Source: Pisaster brevispinus
Lineage: Eukaryota; Echinodermata; Asteroidea; Forcipulatida; Asteriidae
DNA length: 64,000 bases
NCBI GenBank assembly: GCA_023634235.1
Contig: JAMKCF010000002.1
Coordinates: 9,447,591-9,511,590 of the forward strand
Direction of reading: 5' to 3'
Under the pieces are notes generated by a model. It saw only the letters and a program-made list of their open reading frames with translations. It was not told where the DNA came from and did not search any database. Within the stretch, counting starts at the first letter, position 1. Every line of letters begins with the position of its first letter. A program made the translations under genes and the position numbers. Positions 47,340 through 59,293 of this stretch are shown piece by piece.

Positions 47340-47690
47340 TGATGAACCCCAAATCGGAGCAACAGTCAAGGTTTAGAGAATGCCTCAAGTATGCAAATGC
47401 AATTGCATTCAGATGGCACAGGACACAGCAAATCTAATATGCAGCATGCATGTGCAAAGTGCAATTGTAAAGGACTATGCAAGTTTACTCTTCGCCAAAA
47501 AGTACTTTTATCAGATGGCGATAACAACCATGCAACGATATTCCCTCTGATTTCTTCCACATGTTTGCACTCATTATGGTTCTTTTGTTTTGATATCACG
47601 TTCGTTGTTTTCCCACTCGGTAAATTACACGTTGGATTTTCGATACACAAAGGCCCTCTGGAGAGAGAGGCACCCGACCACAAAATGTGA
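47340..47690. promoter_or_regulatory. Candidate regulatory island with octamer and 12-bp palindrome
   Basis: ATGCAAAT (47391-47398) overlaps the perfect palindrome ATGCAATTGCAT (47397-47408), and ATGCAGCATGCATG follows at about 47441. Open frames of about 100 codons exist on both strands over the same bases, which argues for composition rather than coding. Function is inference. Confidence 0.3.
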
Positions 47691-49637
47691 TGTACATCAC
47701 TTCAAGCAATAACGGATAATTTTATTCATATGCTTATTAAGGATATAAGTGGCTTTACTCGGGCGGAATGGAATTCAGAAAAATGGTTTATCATATTAAT
47801 TAAATTACAAATACAGCGTAAGCTAGAAATTCTGTTTGATTGGGAAGGTAAATAATGTAATGACAAAACGTGAAAAGCAAAAAGGTAACATTTTTTACAA
47901 AAGCATTTACAACATCTTTTCTTGTTTTTTAACAGTTGCCAGGGATACTATCTTTTTAACTTGGTATGTAGAAATAGCCTCTTTCTGAACACATTCTCAG
48001 AAAGATTGGCACTTTAACCAGCTTTATAACAGCTGAGCTTTCACAATATTTATGGGATGGGATAGTTGGCAATAACCTTATACAAACAATGACAAATCTC
48101 TTCATATATTGAATTAAGATGTAACATATGTTTGTTCACATTCTGAATAAATCAGATCCAAATAATAATACTTATTTTCAATAATCACCATAACTGTTTG
48201 AATAATGATAAATTACTCTGCTATTATTAGTTTTTCCATTCGTCATCATCGCCATCCTCGCATTTCCTAACCGTCAAAATTAATTACTTTCCTCAAAAGG
48301 GAAAAAAACTCACAACACACTTCACACCCCATCTCCGTCCACCCTGTTTATGACTTGTAACCAATTTGACGATATTGCCAATATTTTTCATGTCGGGTCC
48401 GGGGGCAATTTTTCTCAACAACGGTGTGCCATGCTTTGCACAGATCTACTGGGAAAATTGCCTTGTTCCATGACAGCTATAAGTCTTAATAATTCCACGA
48501 CAAATTCGCTATCGGAAACCCTTCCCCTCTCCCTCACCACAAAAACACAGAATAAAAAGCAAGAGAAAAAATACTGTTAGACTAAAAAATAGAAGAAATT
48601 TCTATCCGACTGGGAAATCTCCATCAGCTTCCAAATCTACTAGTGGGGGTTTCCACTCCCTTGATCACTATTTGTCATTTTTGTCAATTTTTATTCAAAA
48701 TTCAACTCTCTCTTTTTTGTCTTCTTCATCTCTGTCTTTTTCCCCCCCACCACAGACCTCCAGATTCTGATTCGTAAATTTCAACTTGTTGGAGTTTTTT
48801 TTTTTTTTTTTTTTCCTCTCTATTTTTTTTTTCTCTCCTTCTTCTACTCCTAGGCTGAATGGAAGTCTTTGGGGAAATTTGCCAGCATTAGGGTATTAAA
48901 TGCCAGCTTCTTGCTCCAAGGAAGAGACTGTGAATACACCAACCACACATCAGTGAAAAGATATATGTTTTTACATCTGGGAGAGTCCACTTTTCAGTAG
49001 GGGGGGTTACAGTGAAGGGAAGTGCAGCGTAAGTGATTTGCATTTTTGTTCTAACAGTCCACATTTCAAATTTACCCATATCTTTGTAAATAGAGAGGAT
49101 CCCTCAAGTTGTCAGAATAAAAGAAAAACTATAGCATCAGTAACTACACTAATAAATGGCCAAACCGTTATTTCTCTAGATCATAATATATTTAACTTTC
49201 AACATGCAAAGTTGATTTAATGACAGTTAAGACTAAAACTTTTTTTTTTTAAGAGTAATGCCTTCCCCATTTTTCTCCAAAAACAAATGACAATGTTTGA
49301 AACTCTTCTTTTTGAAGGTTGGGAATCTTTTAGGATTTTTGTGTCAATAGAGGGCACTCTTATCCTACCCACACTAGCCTAGCCATCAACCAATTCCCAA
49401 GAGTTTGCCATGGCAACAAGGTATTTTTCTACAAATTTTGGCAAAGTCTCTTCATGAACTTTACACCAATAAAGATAATCATTCAGATCATTTGTTTGCA
49501 TTTAGATTGATAAAATGAATTCTGAGTGTCATCATTATTGATCACAAATTTTTTCCCAATGCTTACAATTATCTGTGGTTGTAGTAATTTACCAACCTAA
49601 AACATCTTGACCGGATTTACACAAACCAACCTTTTAT
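47691..49637. other. Non-coding stretch
   Basis: AT-rich, with T-rich runs at 48797-48815, 48820-48835 and 49232-49241. A CTCF-like AGAGGGCACTC string lies near 49352. No gene is seen. Confidence 0.5.
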
Positions 49638-50780
49638 AATGGAAGCATCATCCTTGACCTTAGTGCAGCTTTTGACACGGTTGATTATCAAATTTTCTTA
49701 AATCGTCTTTCGAACACTTTTTGCATCAAGGATACAGCCCTCAACTGGTTCTCCTCATATCTCCAAAATCGAAGAAATCGTGTTGTAGTCTCTGGATCGT
49801 ATTCTTGTGAACATACTATGGACTACGGACTACCTCAAGGTTCGGTCATTGGACCTATGGGGTTTTCTCTTTACACTCATCCTCTTGGTAAAGTTATTCG
49901 TCAGCACCATGTCAATTACCACATGTATGCCGATGATACACAATTATATGTTGACTTCAATCCAACCGTGCCAGGTGCAAAAGAGAAAGCCTTGGATATA
50001 CTAACGTCATGCATAGACGACATCATAGTCTGGATGAACACAAACAAATTGAAACTGAATGCTGAGAAAACAGAGTTTTTTGTCGCTGCCTCTAAGAACA
50101 ACTTGTCACATGTTGAAGATGTTTCTCTAAGCATTGGAAATTCTACGGTAACCCCCTCAACTAGTATTCGGAACTTGGGTGTCATGTTTGACCCTGTCAT
50201 GTCAATGTCATCTCAAGTTAATTCAGTATGTAGCTCTACTAACTTCCATCTGCGCAACATTGCAAGGATTCGAAAATACATTGATCAAGATACTTGTCAC
50301 CATGTGGTTTGCTGTCTTGTCACTTCTCGTCTAGACTATTGTAACTCCCTGTTATCTGGAATCACCAAAGCAAATCTTAAACGCCTCACTGGTATTCAAT
50401 ACAGAGCTGCCAAACTTGTTCTCAGTGTTAACTGTTGGAGAGCTCATGGATCTCCCTTACTCGCTAAACTACACTGGCTACCCATGGAGAAACGCATCCA
50501 GTTCAAAACTCTTCTATATGTTTTTAAATGTTTGAATGGCATTGCTCCACCTTATCTCTCTGATATGTTTCATCTTCGCCAAAGCAACCGTCAAGGACTC
50601 CGTTCTTCTTCCGATAAAACTCGGCTTAACACTCACGAGTCCAGATTAACTTATGGCAAACACGCCTTCTCACACTCTGCTGCTAAACTTTGGAACAATC
50701 TCCCAATTAATGTCCGTAATTCTTCTTGTGTTGTTACTTTTAAGAAAAAACTTAAAACTTATCTCTTTCCTAAATTGTAG
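49638..50780 (+). pseudogene. LINE ORF2 fragment: reverse transcriptase C-terminal region
   Basis: About 380 codons are open, ending TAG; the first in-frame ATG is at 49818 but the homology begins earlier, so the natural start is missing. Visible RT blocks: LDLSAAFDTVD (residues 6-16, first catalytic Asp), GLPQGSVIGP (64-73), YADDTQLY (97-104, the catalytic YADD box). The C-terminal third carries the conserved RLDYCNSLL, LHWLPMEKRIQFKTL, LNGIAPPYL and LWNNLP motifs of the L2/CR1 group. The endonuclease domain and the RT fingers are absent, so the product could not support transposition. Reverse transcription of the element's own RNA is the family function. Confidence 0.85.
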
Positions 50781-50828
50781 ATTTTTGATTTGTTTTAGCT
50801 TGTTTTAATGTTTCCTTTTCTTTGTTAT

Positions 50829-50856
50829 GCGCTTTGATCATGTTTTGGAAAAGCGC
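50829..50856 (+). other. LINE 3' UTR hairpin
   Basis: GCGCTTT (50829-50835) pairs perfectly with AAAGCGC (50850-50856) around a 14-base loop, followed by AGTATAAATA. A 3' hairpin of this kind is recognised by the reverse transcriptase in stringent LINE groups (family knowledge). Confidence 0.75.
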
Positions 50857-50868
50857 AGTATAAATACC

Positions 50869-50889
50869 TTTATTATTATTATTATTATT
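50869..50889 (+). repeat. (TTA)n tail of the LINE
   Basis: About seven TTA units terminate the element; short tandem repeat tails are typical of L2-group LINEs. Confidence 0.85.
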
Positions 50890-51022
50890 TTATGCTTACA
50901 ATACCCTCTGTTGAGTGGGTATATACTGGGCATGCCTTAGGGTGGGCTAGGGGCAAGGTGAGATGCTACTCTGGACGCCTTTGTAATCAATTATTCATCA
51001 GCAACATAACCTCTTGTCCCTT

Positions 51023-51047
51023 AAGGGGTACACAAATGGTACCCCTT
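51023..51047. repeat. Perfect 9-bp inverted repeat
   Basis: AAGGGGTAC (51023-51031) and GTACCCCTT (51039-51047) flank a seven-base spacer. CTTGTACCTTGGGGTG follows, a partial echo of the same arm. No element ends were identified. Confidence 0.5.
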
Positions 51048-54000
51048 GTACCTTGGGGTGAACAATAAGGGGCTGGCTAGGGACCTATTGTGTGGACTTA
51101 AGTGGGCTTGTAATTTCGGTTTGACTGTTCATGTAGGTCTGCTGGAGCTGCTTTTTTTTCAAAGAGATCAGGATGGTTACCTGTGTCTATAGAGGACCAG
51201 TTGCACGAGTGGTAAACAACAAGAATCAAGATTCAGTTGGACTCACAGATGTTTTCTAAAACTGACGCGCAAGTGCTCACAAACAATAATATCATGAAAA
51301 AATACTGCACAGGACCTTATGAACTTGTTTTGACAGACTATGCCTGAGGAGAACTATGCACCTAAGCTTTAGTCAGTTAATAAATACTTTCCCTTGACAG
51401 TTAAACTTCAAACAATGTTGTTTAGAAGAAAAATAAGATTACTAAGAATAGGATCTTATTTTGAAGACTTTGTTTTGATGGGTTGATGCTTATCATGACT
51501 GCCCTGTGATTATTCCAATGGAGGAATATGTTTGTCGTGAGTTCGTAAATACTGCTTTTCAGAACAATTTTTTGATAGTTAAATGTCACTGAAACAGCTA
51601 CAACCTTGTCAACAATCTTTCCAGATAAACTATCCAACCTTGTTGCCATGAAATCTTTAGAAGACAAATGCATGCAACAACAACAAAATTATTGCAGGTG
51701 CAAATAATGGCATTGAAATGTCATTTGTTGTACCATGGAAGCCAAGACCGACTTAAGTTTGTGGCCATGATTTTAGGAAATGGTCATAGGATTGGGACAA
51801 ACAAACGCTGGGAGATGTTTCAAAAGACAAGCTTATTCTATCTTGCTGCCTCACAACATAACTATAATAAATCATCTGTAATCACCAGGAAAAAATAAAT
51901 GAACAATTTAAATTGTCAAGTTTGACTTTTCGTTAACTTGACACAAGGACCAATTGCCCTGGGAAAGATTTCCATCTGAAACGCCAAAGAAAACTGTCCC
52001 CATCACCCAGTTGTTTATTTCAATTTGCCAAATTTAAATGACCACATGGTTGGAAAGTACTTAAATTGCAGACAAAACACCAACTGTCACATTTGGAGTT
52101 TTCTCAAATACTTGACCACCATTTATTGGTTGGTTGTTTGGTGTGCTGAATGAAAACAACAAACTCTTCTTCCAGAATCCAACCATGGTAAACCCTGCTG
52201 ATCCATGGAAACTTTCAGACTATTATCCCCAACAAACTAATCTTGGTAATTACTACTTAAGTACACAGATACAAAATGTTTGTCCCCATCGACAATAAAG
52301 TCTTCAGTATCCCAAGTGGGATGTTCAGGTTTTTGTCCAGCAAGACTTTTAAAAGCTGACCACATGATAAGATAAGATAAGATTAAGATTTCTTCTCATG
52401 AATCCTTCTCCTGAGGATTGGGCAGGGATGAGGATGATCATAGATAATTACCAGTGGGTCTTTGGAGATAAATCAGTTGTGTGTTTTTGGTGTTTAGAGG
52501 GTTTGTGGATTTGAATGGGACTTTATTTTCTTCCAGAAAGTAAACTCTCAGACTATCTTCTCATTTATTTTGGGGCAGCAATGGGACTCTGTCAAAAACA
52601 ACAAAATTTACATAAAATCCCAACTTAAAGCCAGGTATTGGAGATATATGACAAAATTGGGTTGTTGTTTTTACCAAATTAAATCTGCAAAATTGTACAA
52701 ACATTATAGTCTACAGGCGTTACAATTGAGGAAACATTTCGGTGGAGACAAAAAAATTGACTAAAAAGTGTGAAGCTAAAAACACAAACCTAATAGCATG
52801 ACTGAAAGCACTAGGAACTTTTTTAAAAAGAGAGCTTTAAAAAAATACAAGGAGTGTTGTTTTCCCATCTATTCCAACAATAGTTAACCAAATATTGTTC
52901 CCTTTGAAGAAGCGGTTGAACAACCCTGAAAATTAAAACATGACAGGGCCTCAAACCACAAAGTGACATAACAGTACCATTACCAGGAACTGGAAAAATA
53001 TTTCTCTAACCATAGGCAACTTTCTTTATGGTCTAAAAAACTTCAGGTGTCATTTCTTGGGTGTGTTGCTGGGTGTCATCCTGGTCATGGACCTTGAGTG
53101 TGCCTAGGCTTCATTGGTGTGGTAGTGAGACCTAGGACTACAATAAATTACCTGACAAAATACTTAAAAGGAATCATTAATCTTGTATACTTCATTGGGT
53201 GGGAATGGGGAAAAAAACACTGGAAGTAATGTTGGAGTTGCCACAAAGGACCTGACTGGAGTGTTTGGAGTTCTTAAAGGTAAACTATGGGTTGTGACTC
53301 TAAAGCATTGCTCAATCTTGAAGCTCATTTCTGTTTAGAGTGTGCCCTGCTGCCAGAAGAAAACTTTCCAACTGAAATAATGGTCAATAGTGGGGAAAAC
53401 AGTATTTGAAGACCGCAAACCACTGTTGCTTATTAAGTAAAGTGTTTAACAGAACTAGGTTTTCAAACCTGTCACTGTGCTATTGGTGTGATCCATCCAC
53501 CCCACTAACGTTCGATCAATAAACACCAACCCTCCACTGCAGGACAGTTTAGTACACAATGCATGTGTGTGCGTGTGCGTGTGAGAAGCGGCGTTTTTTT
53601 CTTTCATCAACTCTAACCTGACAAAACTAGCATTCCTTTTATTTCCATTGTGTTCAGGTACTTCTGGGTTTGTTAGCTGGGTGTATACAAAGTATACATC
53701 AACTGGTTCAGAAGGACTTGTAAATAAATGGCTGGTAGAGGCTGAACATGAATATAAATACAGTAGGAATATTTCCTTTTGTAACATTTTTGGAAGGTGT
53801 TTGGTTTTTTTACTCTGCCATTACTCAAACCAGTTTTAATGCACCACTCAGCTGGTGTGATATCTTGTGTTGATTAGGGAGAAGACAACAACTTTGCAAT
53901 ATCATTTGTTGCTGCTGTCGTCAAATGTTTGTGAGAACAAAACTTGGTGTACCCATTTGCTACACATAAAAAAGACCAAAGGCTGACACAGTCTATCTCC

Positions 54001-54099
54001 ATGTTGTAATGATTGCATACAGCATTACAAGGTAGAGAATAATTAACCCAATGACAAATCTAAGACCTTTCATTTGTACTTCATACACCTTGTGTTTTG
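51048..54099. other. Non-coding stretch
   Basis: It includes short (GATAA)n at about 52370-52388 and a (GTGTGC)n-like tract near 53563-53582. Short frames have no protein signature. Confidence 0.5.
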
Positions 54100-54245
54100 A
54101 CCTAAGCTCTTTGCGAAACCTCGACTCTGGCGTGGGATCCGTCAGTAATTTTGAAAGCGTAAACTTTGGTATAGGACTTCAAACAGGTGGATGGTGTCTA
54201 AGTCAGAGCCAAGGTCTACGCCATAGTTTAGAAAATGCCCTTTTG
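54100..54245. repeat. Possible second member of the GGACTTCAAACAGG family
   Basis: AAACCTCGACTCTGGC and AGGACTTCAAACAGG (54173-54187) match parts of the segments at 28640-28800 and, in reverse, 60112-60215. The similarity is patchy. Confidence 0.35.
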
Positions 54246-55084
54246 GTGGTGTGTTTAATGCCCAACATTGCAACATGTTATAGCTTGTCCATAATTTCCC
54301 ATGGAGACAAATTCCAAGCTATAACATACAATTGAAATATGTTGGTAGCCAAACAGTAAGCAAGAATCCTCTTACTAAGCAAACTGAAACCAGCCAGCTT
54401 ATGTCAAAATTACACATTGGTTATGTCAACACAGGTGTGAACCAGTCTGGTCCCCGATTCCAAATTCAATGCAGAATTGGAGTAAAGAAGATTGGTCAAT
54501 AGACTCGGAGGATTATACAGTGTTGTTAAAATACAGATGAGATTGCAAATAACTGGGCAGGCCTTTCCAAGTGGTGTAATCTTATTTTAAAATCCTTGTG
54601 GGTTAAAGAGGAATCCAAATAGGATTAGGTTAAGGGTTAATTTGGGGATCCTTATTTAATCATGGTTTGTGATAATGATGATGGAATTTAATCTTAATTC
54701 ACACCTCACACTCCATTAGTCATTAAAATCTAGTGGAAGGATTTACTTATTTTTACCAAAGTTGCCAGACCTGGTGTGATGAATTGCATTAGTATTAGTT
54801 ACTAAATAACAAATAAAATACTTACTGACCACAATGTGATTAAATTGTAAGAATTTTCACACCTTATGTACATTGCTTATCTGTTAACTACCGCAAACCT
54901 TTTAATAGAAATTAATACATGTACACAAATGTCTTCAAAACCAAAGAAACCTATCTGGTGAGATTTTTCAATGTTGAAATTTAAGCTATGTTTCTAGTAA
55001 TTTACAAAGAGGGTTGAACCATCAAGTTTTTATAAAAGATCTGAATAAACTCTCCACAAACCAGTGATGTATCCTTTTTGTAAA
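54246..55084. other. Non-coding stretch
   Basis: AT-rich, ordinary sequence. Nothing is recognised. Confidence 0.5.
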
Positions 55085-55191
55085 GTGTGGTGTAGTTCCA
55101 CTGTAAGCCATGCTCACATCACACAAACTGGCTCCACTATCTACCAGCAGAAGGCCATTTATTGAGCTAGTTTCTTTCTTGGTGATTTATG
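55085..55191 (+). repeat. Unnamed dispersed repeat, copy 1 of 2
   Basis: GTGTGGTGTAGTTCCACTGT, then TCACACAAACTGGCTCC, CCAGCAGAAGGCC and GAGCTAGTTTCTTTCTTGG, all recur in the same order at 57882-57997. No coding content or terminal repeats were seen. Confidence 0.7.
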
Positions 55192-55993
55192 CAAGAAAAG
55201 TTTAAATTGGACTTGGCTTTTAGTTCCATTATGAGAACACTTCAAAGGGGGCACCTGGGCCAATGAAGGCAATGCCCTCCAAACCTCCTTGACATTCCAG
55301 AATTGTAGACCATTGTAAACATTTTTGGGAAGTGAGCACAGGTGGTTGAATCAGTGAATGAATAGGGAACAAATGACCTGTGCAACCACCAAATAATACA
55401 CAAGTGTATAAATTGTGGTCTAATTCAACAGACAGCCAAAATGCACAGTCTGTCAGCTCTGTGGTCAGTCAGTTTTGTTCCAACCCCTACTACTGTTACT
55501 GACTGACACATAAAAACTAAAAAAGACACTGCCTCACAAGGGACCCAGGGAATCCTAGTGGCCAAATCCCAACCCCGAAGTGGCCAAATCTCAGGTCGGT
55601 CTTTTCAAACCACGTTTGAATGACTTGTAAAATCAGTTTGGAAAAGTGACCGCAAACTTTGACAGGGCACGTCATTCTATTGAAAATGATTTCTTATTCA
55701 GCATCACTACAAAAGCAGTCATGACTGACAGTGATACAGACATACCAATGGGTAATACAATTTTGTTTAAAGAGTGTTTTCTTTACAAATGTGCTTTTTT
55801 TTTATATATAAAACTGACTGCGGTGAAAACCAGGGACTGGGGGCAGCCATAAATTTAACTTCTGTGCAGCCACAAAATAGAATTTCATACTTTTGGTGTT
55901 TCCACAATTTAAACAAACTCCAGAGTCCATTCTCTAGGGGTGCATTCTTGGTCAGATATTTTTCTTTAAAAGTTCAAATTTCTCAGGCAAAGA
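55192..55993. other. Non-coding stretch
   Basis: No gene or further repeat was identified. Confidence 0.5.
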
Positions 55994-56019
55994 TATATAT
56001 ATAGGCCCCCCTATATATA
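55994..56019. repeat. AT-rich perfect hairpin
   Basis: TATATATAGG (55996-56005) and CCTATATATA (56010-56019) form a perfect 10-bp stem around a four-C loop. A second TATATATATA tract lies at about 56143-56152. Confidence 0.65.
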
Positions 56020-57881
56020 ATATGTTGTTGTTTTTTTACCAATCAAGTTTTAAAAGAATGTGGGTTTTCCTTGTCATCTCAGCTTTCGAAATCATTCAGA
56101 AATGAAAAATGACGTGCCTACCTTTTCATAAAAAAAAAAGAGTTATATATATAATACAAAATGCACCTAGACGTTGGTTTGATTACTTATTTTAACCCAT
56201 CCAACATGTTTTGAACCAAATCGAGCATTTCAAAAGCGGAGAAAAAAAACGAAGGGTGAAACCTGAAACCTAACTCAACATCAACTTGTACAAGCGTAGT
56301 TTAAACCTACGAAAACACTAGCTCTTAATCGCCTGGAAACATAAGCTCCATCTAAAAATGGCTCAGCGTTTGCAGCCTACCTCCTCTGGGACAACAAATT
56401 CAAGAAAGTTTTCTTCTTGTTAAGATCGGATGATAGCTTAGTACGGTTTCTCTTCTTTGATGGCTTTATGCGTTGTTGATGCACAGCCCACACTGGGAAT
56501 TTACAGGAAAGCCCTTGTAAGCCATCCAATAAACTCAACACACACGTTATTTGCAAAGGACCCTGAATCTGAGAGACCTCCTAAGCAACACCTTCGGGGT
56601 CCATTATGCCAAAACAATACCCATTTCTATCCATTTAGCGTGATTGGCAGCCGCGTTTTGTGAAAAATATTTTGACAAGTTTGATAACCGTTTTTCTCAT
56701 GGCTATACAATTTCAGATTGTTTCGCTCTGAACAAACACGTCTCCGTTTCCCGAACTTTCCACAGATTTGTAAAGTCGCTCACAAACTTGGCCCTCTAGA
56801 GTCCATTCTTAAGAATTGCGTATAAAGAGCAAGAAATTATCAAATTGCAGTTGAGCTAAATAAAAAATATAAAAAATTAATGAACACATTGAGACAAGTA
56901 AAACAAAAATCTCGCTCGGAAAGTTTCTTTTCTAACAAGCGGCCTTGTTTTTCACCGGAGGGAATGGAATTGTAGAGCGCAATGTGACCAAATGCATAAT
57001 TCAACGACTGTAATCCCATGATAGCGGTAGCGACAAATTACCCGTTTTTTCTTTCTTTTTCACCCCCTTCAAAATATCTTGGCAGGATTTCTCCAGGAGC
57101 GTCACGTAAATCCCTGATCCCGAAACTGGACACCAGCGTGGGCCTAATGACATTTCAGTACGACTTGTTTAACAAGATTTTACAATCCTGTTTGTCAGTG
57201 ATAGAGTTTGTATTTCTTAAGTACTGTTCTAGCACTTGACATGATACAAGACACCTTTGACGGATGTTGCTTCATATCAAATTCATTTAACGTTTAACTA
57301 ATTAACAGCTTATCTTATTGCTTTCAATAACCAACCAGCACTGTGGGACCAAAATTAAATTTCATTACCTCCAATATGAGAAATATGTCATTATATTTCA
57401 GAAAGGGATGACTGTTGTACTCAAAAAATCTTTCCATTTTCCAAAAGCTTTGGAATTTTTGAATGACCAACTTTTGTTTCAATGTGTTTATCCATGGTCC
57501 AACTTCATCTAAGTGAGTGTTGCCCCGGCAACCAACTGACCTAATGCATTCTGCATCAGTCCCTTTTAAAAGGATGAGTTGAGTAACCATGGCAATGCTA
57601 TCTTTCATCTTATAGCATCAAATAAAGATCTTGATATGAGAGTGGGAAACTTTTATCGCCTTATCTTTTTCTTTTCTTTTTCTTCTTCTTCTTTTTCCCC
57701 TTGCAACATATTTTAGTGAAAAATTGTAATAAGTCATTAGAAGCTAAAACTGCTGGTGTACAGAACATCTCTTTTCAGAAACTTCATATCTGTAATGGTG
57801 GTTTGCAACTTACTGCCCCCACCTCCCCCATCCCCAAACTGAATACCACTACTGTCCAGGTTTCAGAACAAGGTTTCAGAA
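56020..57881. other. Non-coding stretch
   Basis: More CpG-containing at about 56430-57120 but with no recognised domain or splice-bounded exon. A T/C-rich tract lies at 57663-57700. Confidence 0.45.
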
Positions 57882-57997
57882 GTGTGCCGTAGTTCCACTG
57901 TACGCAATGCCTACTACTTCACACAAACTGGCTCTCCTGAATGCCAGAAGCCCATAGGAAATGCACTGATCTAGATTTTTCTTTGAGGATTTATGTA
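57882..57997 (+). repeat. Unnamed dispersed repeat, copy 2 of 2
   Basis: GTGTGCCGTAGTTCCACTGT, then TCACACAAACTGGCTCTC, GCCAGAAGCCC and GATCTAGATTTTTCTTTGAGG parallel the copy at 55085, 2.8 kb upstream in the same orientation. Confidence 0.7.
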
Positions 57998-59134
57998 TGG
58001 ACGAACAAAACAGGGGACTTGCCTTTCTAATAATAGTTTATTTACATTGCGCAAATTTGACAAGTGTTTTGCAAAGTCTCAAGCTTGTCTCAATATATTT
58101 TCATGATAATTGCCTTTGAAATGAGTACTTTCAAATTTTTAGCGGAAAAATAGCAAAAACCTTGCACGTACAGCAAATTTGAAATAACTTACCAACAGCA
58201 TTTAAGAGATGGGTTATACCATCATCTGTTTAAAATAAGTATTAAAAAAGGCATTTCCACTTTCTCACTTTTTATCCCCGAGCCACCAATAATCCAGGCC
58301 ACTATCATGCAAAGTACAAAAAGCTTGAGACAGTGCCTCAAAGTCCCTAGGTATTCTCAAACATTTGCATCAAAAACAAAACGACCGGCCTAAAAAATAC
58401 TTCCTCTTGTTATCCCTCCGTCTTTAAGGTGGAAAGTACGGTAACCATAGCAACACTGCCATTCTACGCAGATCACCTGATGATCTACAATCTAAAATTT
58501 CAGTAGATACTTTTTTGGTGAGAAGGAAGGGGGGGTACTTCTTTTGAAATCTTTCTTTCGCGTGTGTGCTCTTATGCTGGTCCCTCGTCGTAGGTACTGA
58601 TGTCAGGTTCGCCCTAGGGAGTGCTTACCCCGGCAGTTGTACGAGTTCAGAGTGGTAAATACAGAGACGTGGATGGGAATCGCTGATGAGTTAGGAACGT
58701 GCACCACGGGACATGAAAAGGTTAATGGCATTCCGAGATGTTTTTCAATTTGGACGGGATAATTACTGGGTGGTATGGGGCACGATGATTTGGGGGGGAC
58801 ATTTTTGGTTCGATTCTGGACGCCCGATTTATAAAACTGATTGAGAAGAAAAAGGTACACTAGTTGGGGGCTATTTGCACGGGAACATGAGACAATCAGT
58901 TTACGGCAGAAGATTGCCCAAGAACTTGCGGAGACATGTATGGTAAAATAAATATTAAACAGTTCAAATATTGAGGCTGAATTGAGGCTGGAATACAGGG
59001 AGGTGACAGCTTGTACTATTTTGGTTCTAATCAAATATATTGAAAGAGAGATGGTGTTCAGTTAGTGACAGCATTCATTACCAATTAATTAATACTTATA
59101 AGAATTTTCATATGTCTGGCAGGTCTACCAATTA
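57998..59134. other. Non-coding stretch
   Basis: The 143-residue minus-strand frame at 58603-59034 is the longest non-LINE frame in the window but has no recognised domain; it lies in a G-rich plus-strand section and is probably a composition artefact. Confidence 0.45.
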
Positions 59135-59293
59135 CAGGCCTTGAACTTCGCTCTTGAAGAGGCATGGCAATTTTCCTCTGGTAAGGGGCACTCTATGAGG
59201 AAAATGTAAAATTGTACTGGAAAAGAGCACCACAGCAAAAGCACAGGGCACTACGGCAATTGCTGTGGGTGCCGTAGGTTATTTCGAGGCCTG
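59135..59293. mobile_element. hAT-like non-autonomous element, 159 bp
   Basis: Terminal inverted repeats CAGGCCTTGAA (59135-59145) and, in reverse complement, CAGGCCTCGAA (59283-59293). CAATTA abuts both ends (59129-59134 and 59294-59299), a likely target-site duplication. CAGGCCT-type ends are seen in hAT elements, though those normally make 8-bp duplications. Internal CTACGGCA/TGCCGTAG forms a further perfect inverted pair. There is no coding capacity. Confidence 0.7.

Larger units (their letters stand above)
49638..50893 (+). mobile_element. 5'-truncated non-LTR retrotransposon (L2/CR1 group)
   Basis: The fragment holds the C-terminal half of a LINE ORF2, a 3' UTR with a hairpin, and a (TTA)n tail instead of poly(A). 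The 5' break falls inside the reverse transcriptase domain, as expected from incomplete target-primed reverse transcription. TTTTAT occurs just before the break (49632-49637) and again after the tail (50888-50893), a possible but weak target-site duplication. The undisrupted frame suggests a fairly young insertion. Confidence 0.85.

Noticed and set aside
47366..47690. Overlapping ~100-codon frames on both strands
   Set aside because: Coverage of the same bases on both strands without a recognised domain points to composition.
58807..58817. GGTTCGATTC, a tRNA B-box-like string
   Set aside because: No A box at the right distance and no cloverleaf could be drawn.
58603..59034. 143-residue minus-strand open frame
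   Set aside because: No domain, no splice or promoter context, and it lies in a G-rich plus-strand section that suppresses stop codons on the other strand.
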